DNA of 64,000 nt from Parachlamydiales bacterium (lineage in GTDB: Bacteria > Chlamydiota > Chlamydiia > Chlamydiales > JABDDJ01): positions 186,001-250,000 of the forward strand of contig JBAZCF010000001.1 of the NCBI GenBank assembly GCA_041671045.1, written 5' to 3'. Position 1 is the first letter of the stretch, and every line of letters begins with the position of its first letter. The translations under genes and the position numbers were made by a program. The notes beneath the pieces were generated by a model. That model was not told the DNA's origin and did no database searches. It saw nothing but the letters and a program-made list of their open reading frames with translations. Below are positions 60,983-64,000 of the stretch, piece by piece.

Positions 60983-61702
60983 ATGCAGCAAGTTAAATAT
61001 AGCGTTGTCATTCCGATGAAGAACGAAGAAAATAATGTCGGCGAGCTTATAAAAGAGCTTGAGCCTATAATGGAAAGCTTGAAACAGCCTTGGGAACTCA
61101 TCTGCATTAATGACGGTTCCACAGATAGTACTCTGGCAGTCCTGAAAAAGCTTATGCAAGAAAAACCTTACTTGCGCATCCTCAATTTTGACAGAAACTA
61201 TGGACAATCCAGCGCTTTTGATGCGGGCTTCCGCGCTTCAAGAGGGGAGTTCACCATTACAATGGACGGTGACCTGCAAAATGATCCGGCTGATATTCCT
61301 AAACTATTGCATATTGCTGAGAATGCTGATTTAGTCTGCGGTCAGCGGGTAAAACGCAAGGATTCTGTTAATAAAAAAGTCATCTCTTGGCTTGGTAATG
61401 TTGTCAGAAGCCGCTTCTGCCAAGATGGAGTTAAAGATACCGGATGTTCATTGAAAGTCTTCCGTACGTTATGCCTAAATAAAATAAAAATGTATCAAGG
61501 GATGCACCGCTTTCTCCCGGCTCTATTTAAGATTGAAGGCCTGCGCATCACCGAAGTTCCGGTCAACCATCGCCACCGCAAGCATGGAAAAACCAAATAC
61601 AACCTCTTCAACCGTTCTTTCAATACTATTGCAGATATGCTCGCTGTCCGTTGGATGCGTAATAGGCATTTGAAATACAAAATCGAGAAAGAAGTCGTAT
61701 GA
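60983..61702 (+). CDS. Family 2 glycosyltransferase (dolichol-phosphate-mannose-synthase/ArnC-like)
   Basis: 239 residues from the ATG at 60983 (AGGTGAGG upstream; the GTG at 60974 is less likely). GT-A fold: VVIPMKNEENNV, INDGSTDST, the catalytic DGD in MDGDLQNDP, and GCSLKVFR. It transfers a sugar to a polyprenyl phosphate or related lipid, as in ArnC/DPM1-like enzymes, but it lacks their two C-terminal membrane helices. Its stop overlaps the start of the LAB_N gene by 4 nt. GT2 and LAB_N genes are often adjacent and act together in lipid A or polysaccharide decoration. Confidence 0.88.
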   Translation: MQQVKYSVVIPMKNEENNVGELIKELEPIMESLKQPWELICINDGSTDSTLAVLKKLMQEKPYLRILNFDRNYGQSSAFDAGFRASRGEFTITMDGDLQNDPADIPKLLHIAENADLVCGQRVKRKDSVNKKVISWLGNVVRSRFCQDGVKDTGCSLKVFRTLCLNKIKMYQGMHRFLPALFKIEGLRITEVPVNHRHRKHGKTKYNLFNRSFNTIADMLAVRWMRNRHLKYKIEKEVV

Positions 61703-62346
61703 GCGAGGAGCTCCGTACTTTGCTATATCCCCTTGGGGTTCTTCCACTGTTCTTTTTTTCAGGAAGATTCCTCGTACAGTGGCTGATGAGCGAGTGGGAG
61801 CACCGTTGTGTCGTTCCTAAACTTTTCTGGATACTTTCTTTTGCGGGCCATTTTCTGATGATGTTCCATTCAGGTATTCAGCTGCAATATCATGTGGGCG
61901 TTACACAAGCTTGCAGTGGTGTTATTGCCTGGCGGAACTTGAATCTCATGGGGCCGGATGAAAAGAAACTCAAGACATCTTCTACAATGCTAATTTTCGC
62001 TAGCATTGTCTTTTTAGTCACACTCTATTTTTGGATGGAAGGGGTCTGGTTCCGCTCACCACAACTACCTGGAGGCTTTGTTACAGCTGAGCTGACTTGG
62101 GGATGGCATCTTTTCGGTACATTAGGCTTACTGCTTTTTAGCGCACGTTTTGTTGTCCAATGGATACAGGCAGAATTTCTGCAGAAAAGCGTGCTTTCTT
62201 CCACTTTTTGGTGGATCAGTATTGTGGGTAATTCGATGACCTTAGTCTATTTCTTCTTTCTCAAAGATCCGATCAATTTTATAGGTCCGCTTTTTGCAAT
62301 GGTTCCTTATATACGCAATCTTGTCCTTATAAAGAGGAGTACTTGA
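61699..62346 (+). CDS. LAB_N domain membrane protein (lipid-A-disaccharide synthase N-terminal domain)
   Basis: 215 residues with two LAB_N repeats (VLPLFFFSGRFLVQWLMSEWE and LLFSARFVVQWIQAEF), about six membrane helices. In Chlamydia this domain forms the N-terminal part of a ~600-residue LpxB. Here it ends in TGA, directly followed by lpxB in the same frame with no other stop between them. Its ATG overlaps the GT2 stop. It can be read either as a separate LAB_N protein working with GT2 or as the detached N-terminal part of LpxB. Confidence 0.85.
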   Translation: MSEELRTLLYPLGVLPLFFFSGRFLVQWLMSEWEHRCVVPKLFWILSFAGHFLMMFHSGIQLQYHVGVTQACSGVIAWRNLNLMGPDEKKLKTSSTMLIFASIVFLVTLYFWMEGVWFRSPQLPGGFVTAELTWGWHLFGTLGLLLFSARFVVQWIQAEFLQKSVLSSTFWWISIVGNSMTLVYFFFLKDPINFIGPLFAMVPYIRNLVLIKRST

Positions 62347-62349
62347 TTG

Positions 62350-63495
62350 ATGTCTAAGCTGTTTATTGTCACAGGGGAACAGAGCGGAGATGCTCATGCA
62401 GCGGATCTTGTCAAAGCGTTAAAAGATAAGTGCGGCCCCCTAGATTGTTATGGCGTAGTCGGTTCTGCACTGCGTGCACAAGGTGTAAAAGAGATTGCAA
62501 GGGCTGAGGATCTCTCTGTCATGGGATTTACTGATGTTATAAAAGTGTTTCCCCGCTTGGTACGTATTTACAAAACGGTTCGAGATTCCATTTTAACACT
62601 CAATCCTGACGTCGTATTGATGGTGGATGCAACAAGCTTTAATCTTCGTTTAGCTAAATCCCTCCGTAAAAACGGATTTAAAGGGAAGCTTGTCCAGTAC
62701 GTCAGTCCGTCGGTTTGGGCTTGGGGGAGTCATCGCATACAGCTTATGGCGGATACACTCGATCTCCTGCTGACTATTTATCCCTTTGAAAAAAAATGTT
62801 TTGCTGAGACAGGCCTTAAGGTCGAATATGTAGGCAATCCTGTTCTAGTCAAAGCCAATAAGCACTCTTACGATACTGAGTGGAGAGAGAAAGCGGGCAT
62901 CCCTAAACATGAGGACCTGATCGCGCTTTTCCCGGGAAGTCGCCAAGGGGAGATTCTACGGAATTTACCCGTCATGATAAAAGCGATCGAACAGCTGCCT
63001 CAAAATACGTATTCTATCGCTGTGTCCTCTGCAAATGCTATTTGCGGGCCTTTAATTAAACAATGCTTGGAAAAGTCAGCCCTTAAAAGCTATATAGTAC
63101 CTAATGCCGTTGCCCATCAAGAACTCATGGCAGAAAGTGCTGCTGCGATTGCAAAATCCGGTACTGTCACCTTAGAGCTGGCTTTGCAGCAATGTCCTAC
63201 GATCGTAGCCTATCAATTGACAACACTAAATCGTCTTGTTGCTAAATATGTTTTGAAGGTCAATCTGCCTTATTATTGTATTGTGAATATCTTATCAGAC
63301 GAGCAGGTCTTTCCTGAGTATATTGTAAATAAACCCACACCAGAAAATTTAAGCCATAGCTTGTGGCAGCTTATTAATGATAGTAGTGAAAGGAAAAAAT
63401 GCCTTGAAGGATGCCTTAAAGTCCGTCAACTTTTGTCCACTGATGAACTAATGAATGAAAAGTGTGCAAAGCTTTTAGCGGAGGAGTTTAAATGA
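62350..63495 (+). CDS. lpxB: Lipid-A-disaccharide synthase
   Basis: 381 residues from the ATG at 62350 (MSKLFIVTGEQSGD), with AAAGAGGAG 10 nt upstream; the TTG at 62347 is an alternative with closer spacing. Hallmarks: GEQSGDAHAADLV, SVMGFTDV, YVSPSVWAWG, FPGSRQGEI and KSGTVTLE. It joins UDP-2,3-diacylglucosamine and lipid X into the lipid A disaccharide at the inner face of the cytoplasmic membrane. Same reading frame as the upstream LAB_N gene, separated by one TGA. The next gene overlaps by 4 nt. Confidence 0.97.
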   Translation: MSKLFIVTGEQSGDAHAADLVKALKDKCGPLDCYGVVGSALRAQGVKEIARAEDLSVMGFTDVIKVFPRLVRIYKTVRDSILTLNPDVVLMVDATSFNLRLAKSLRKNGFKGKLVQYVSPSVWAWGSHRIQLMADTLDLLLTIYPFEKKCFAETGLKVEYVGNPVLVKANKHSYDTEWREKAGIPKHEDLIALFPGSRQGEILRNLPVMIKAIEQLPQNTYSIAVSSANAICGPLIKQCLEKSALKSYIVPNAVAHQELMAESAAAIAKSGTVTLELALQQCPTIVAYQLTTLNRLVAKYVLKVNLPYYCIVNILSDEQVFPEYIVNKPTPENLSHSLWQLINDSSERKKCLEGCLKVRQLLSTDELMNEKCAKLLAEEFK

Positions 63496-64000
63496 AGCAA
63501 TTGTTATCAAAAATCGGCCATTTCTCTCCTTGGTTTATCGTAAAGCTATATAAAATAGTCGCTTTAGCTTTGTTATCCACTTGTAAAATTGAAGTAGAGG
63601 GTGTAGACCATTTTAAGAATGCAGCGTCAAAAGGAAGCTGTTCTCTCGTTTTATGGCACGACCGACTGGGCATTCTTGCTAAAATTTTGTATAAATTCGC
63701 CCCTGAGTTTGATTATTTAGCTGTATTAAGCAATAGCAGGGATGGACGCATCTTAGGGCGATTAGCCACTTCATATAAACAATGCGGAACACTCTTTGTT
63801 CCTCATGATGCCCGGGAAGTAGCTCTAAGGAAAATGGTAGGAATCCTTAAAAATGAGAATAAGGTTCTCATCGTCACACCCGATGGGCCGCGTGGTCCGC
63901 GGCATAAAGTGAAACCGGGGGTAGTATTGGCTTCTATTCATGCAGAGTCTTCGATTATTCCGTTAACTTGGGATTGCGATACTTGCTGGGTATTGAATAG
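63492..64000 (+). CDS. Lysophospholipid acyltransferase-family protein (DUF374-like), partial
   Basis: The frame opens with ATG (63492), overlapping the lpxB stop (ATGA, GGAGGAG upstream), and remains open for 169 codons to the window end. LVLWHDRLGIL, AVLSNSRDGRILGRLATSY, TPDGPRGPRHKVKPGVVLAS are the marks of DUF374 proteins, related to lysophospholipid and lipid A acyltransferases (the HxxxxD-like WHDR). The N-terminus has a short hydrophobic segment. It likely acylates a lipid A or phospholipid intermediate on the inner membrane. The C-terminus lies outside the window. Confidence 0.9.
   Translation, partial: MKQLLSKIGHFSPWFIVKLYKIVALALLSTCKIEVEGVDHFKNAASKGSCSLVLWHDRLGILAKILYKFAPEFDYLAVLSNSRDGRILGRLATSYKQCGTLFVPHDAREVALRKMVGILKNENKVLIVTPDGPRGPRHKVKPGVVLASIHAESSIIPLTWDCDTCWVLN

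Noticed and set aside
1..64000. CRISPR arrays, prophage structural genes, rRNA or replication origin
   Set aside because: No regularly spaced repeats, phage gene clusters, rRNA sequences or DnaA-box clusters were seen on reading the window.

Overview
The window reads as chromosomal DNA of an environmental (amoeba- or invertebrate-associated) member of the Chlamydiae, most likely a Parachlamydia-like lineage. The grounds are: a V-type ATPase operon in the chlamydial order E-(DUF2764)-A-B-D-I-K; tal, glmS/glmM, pcnB and lpxB in recognisable chlamydial form; cysteine-rich outer-membrane barrels; many small cysteine-containing lipoproteins; and giant or large proteins without assignable function. 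Base composition looks AT-rich, roughly 40% G+C by eye. The genus cannot be fixed from the sequence alone.

Layout. 1-1.15 kb: the 3' end of an arsenate-reductase-like gene, a small membrane ORF and a convergent TauE/SafE permease. 1.35-4.38 kb: a small island between two copies of a ~158-bp repeat that ends inside tRNA-Ser(CGA). It carries an AbiE-type (type IV) toxin-antitoxin pair plus a third gene; the toxin gene has a frameshift at an A8 tract. 4.5-13.1 kb: envelope and transport genes (UDP-glucuronate decarboxylase, triple-BON secreted protein, MFS and LysE exporters, an inverse-autotransporter-like barrel, tRNA-Ser(UGA), and two paralogous cysteine-rich barrels with near-identical consensus promoters). 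13.5-16.3 kb: a tandem DUF1254/DUF1214 pair, richer in G+C than its surroundings. 16.5-25.6 kb: two large unknown proteins around a Zn-ribbon/transaldolase/M32 carboxypeptidase operon, then small secreted proteins. 25.7-33.3 kb: the V-ATPase operon. 33.4-39.3 kb: a lipoprotein, DAHP synthase, and two unknowns (one ending in a J-domain). 39.4-42.1 kb: two tandem Na+/amino-acid symporters. 42.3-45.5 kb: glmM-glmS (UDP-GlcNAc precursor supply). 45.7-58.7 kb: one 4321-residue protein with helicase/SecA-like ATPase motifs near its C-terminus. 58.9-64 kb: a tightly coupled operon running pcnB, hydrolase, GT2, LAB_N, lpxB, acyltransferase (lipid A and envelope).

How it fits together: GlmM/GlmS feed UDP-GlcNAc to lipid A synthesis, where LpxB and the neighbouring LAB_N, GT2 and acyltransferase genes act. 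The V-ATPase energises or uses an ion gradient that the AGCS symporters could exploit. The barrels, BON protein and lipoproteins make up envelope functions. The most unusual items are the tRNA-bounded abiE island with its frameshifted toxin, the giant ATPase-like protein, and LAB_N/LpxB, which lie in one reading frame interrupted by a single TGA.
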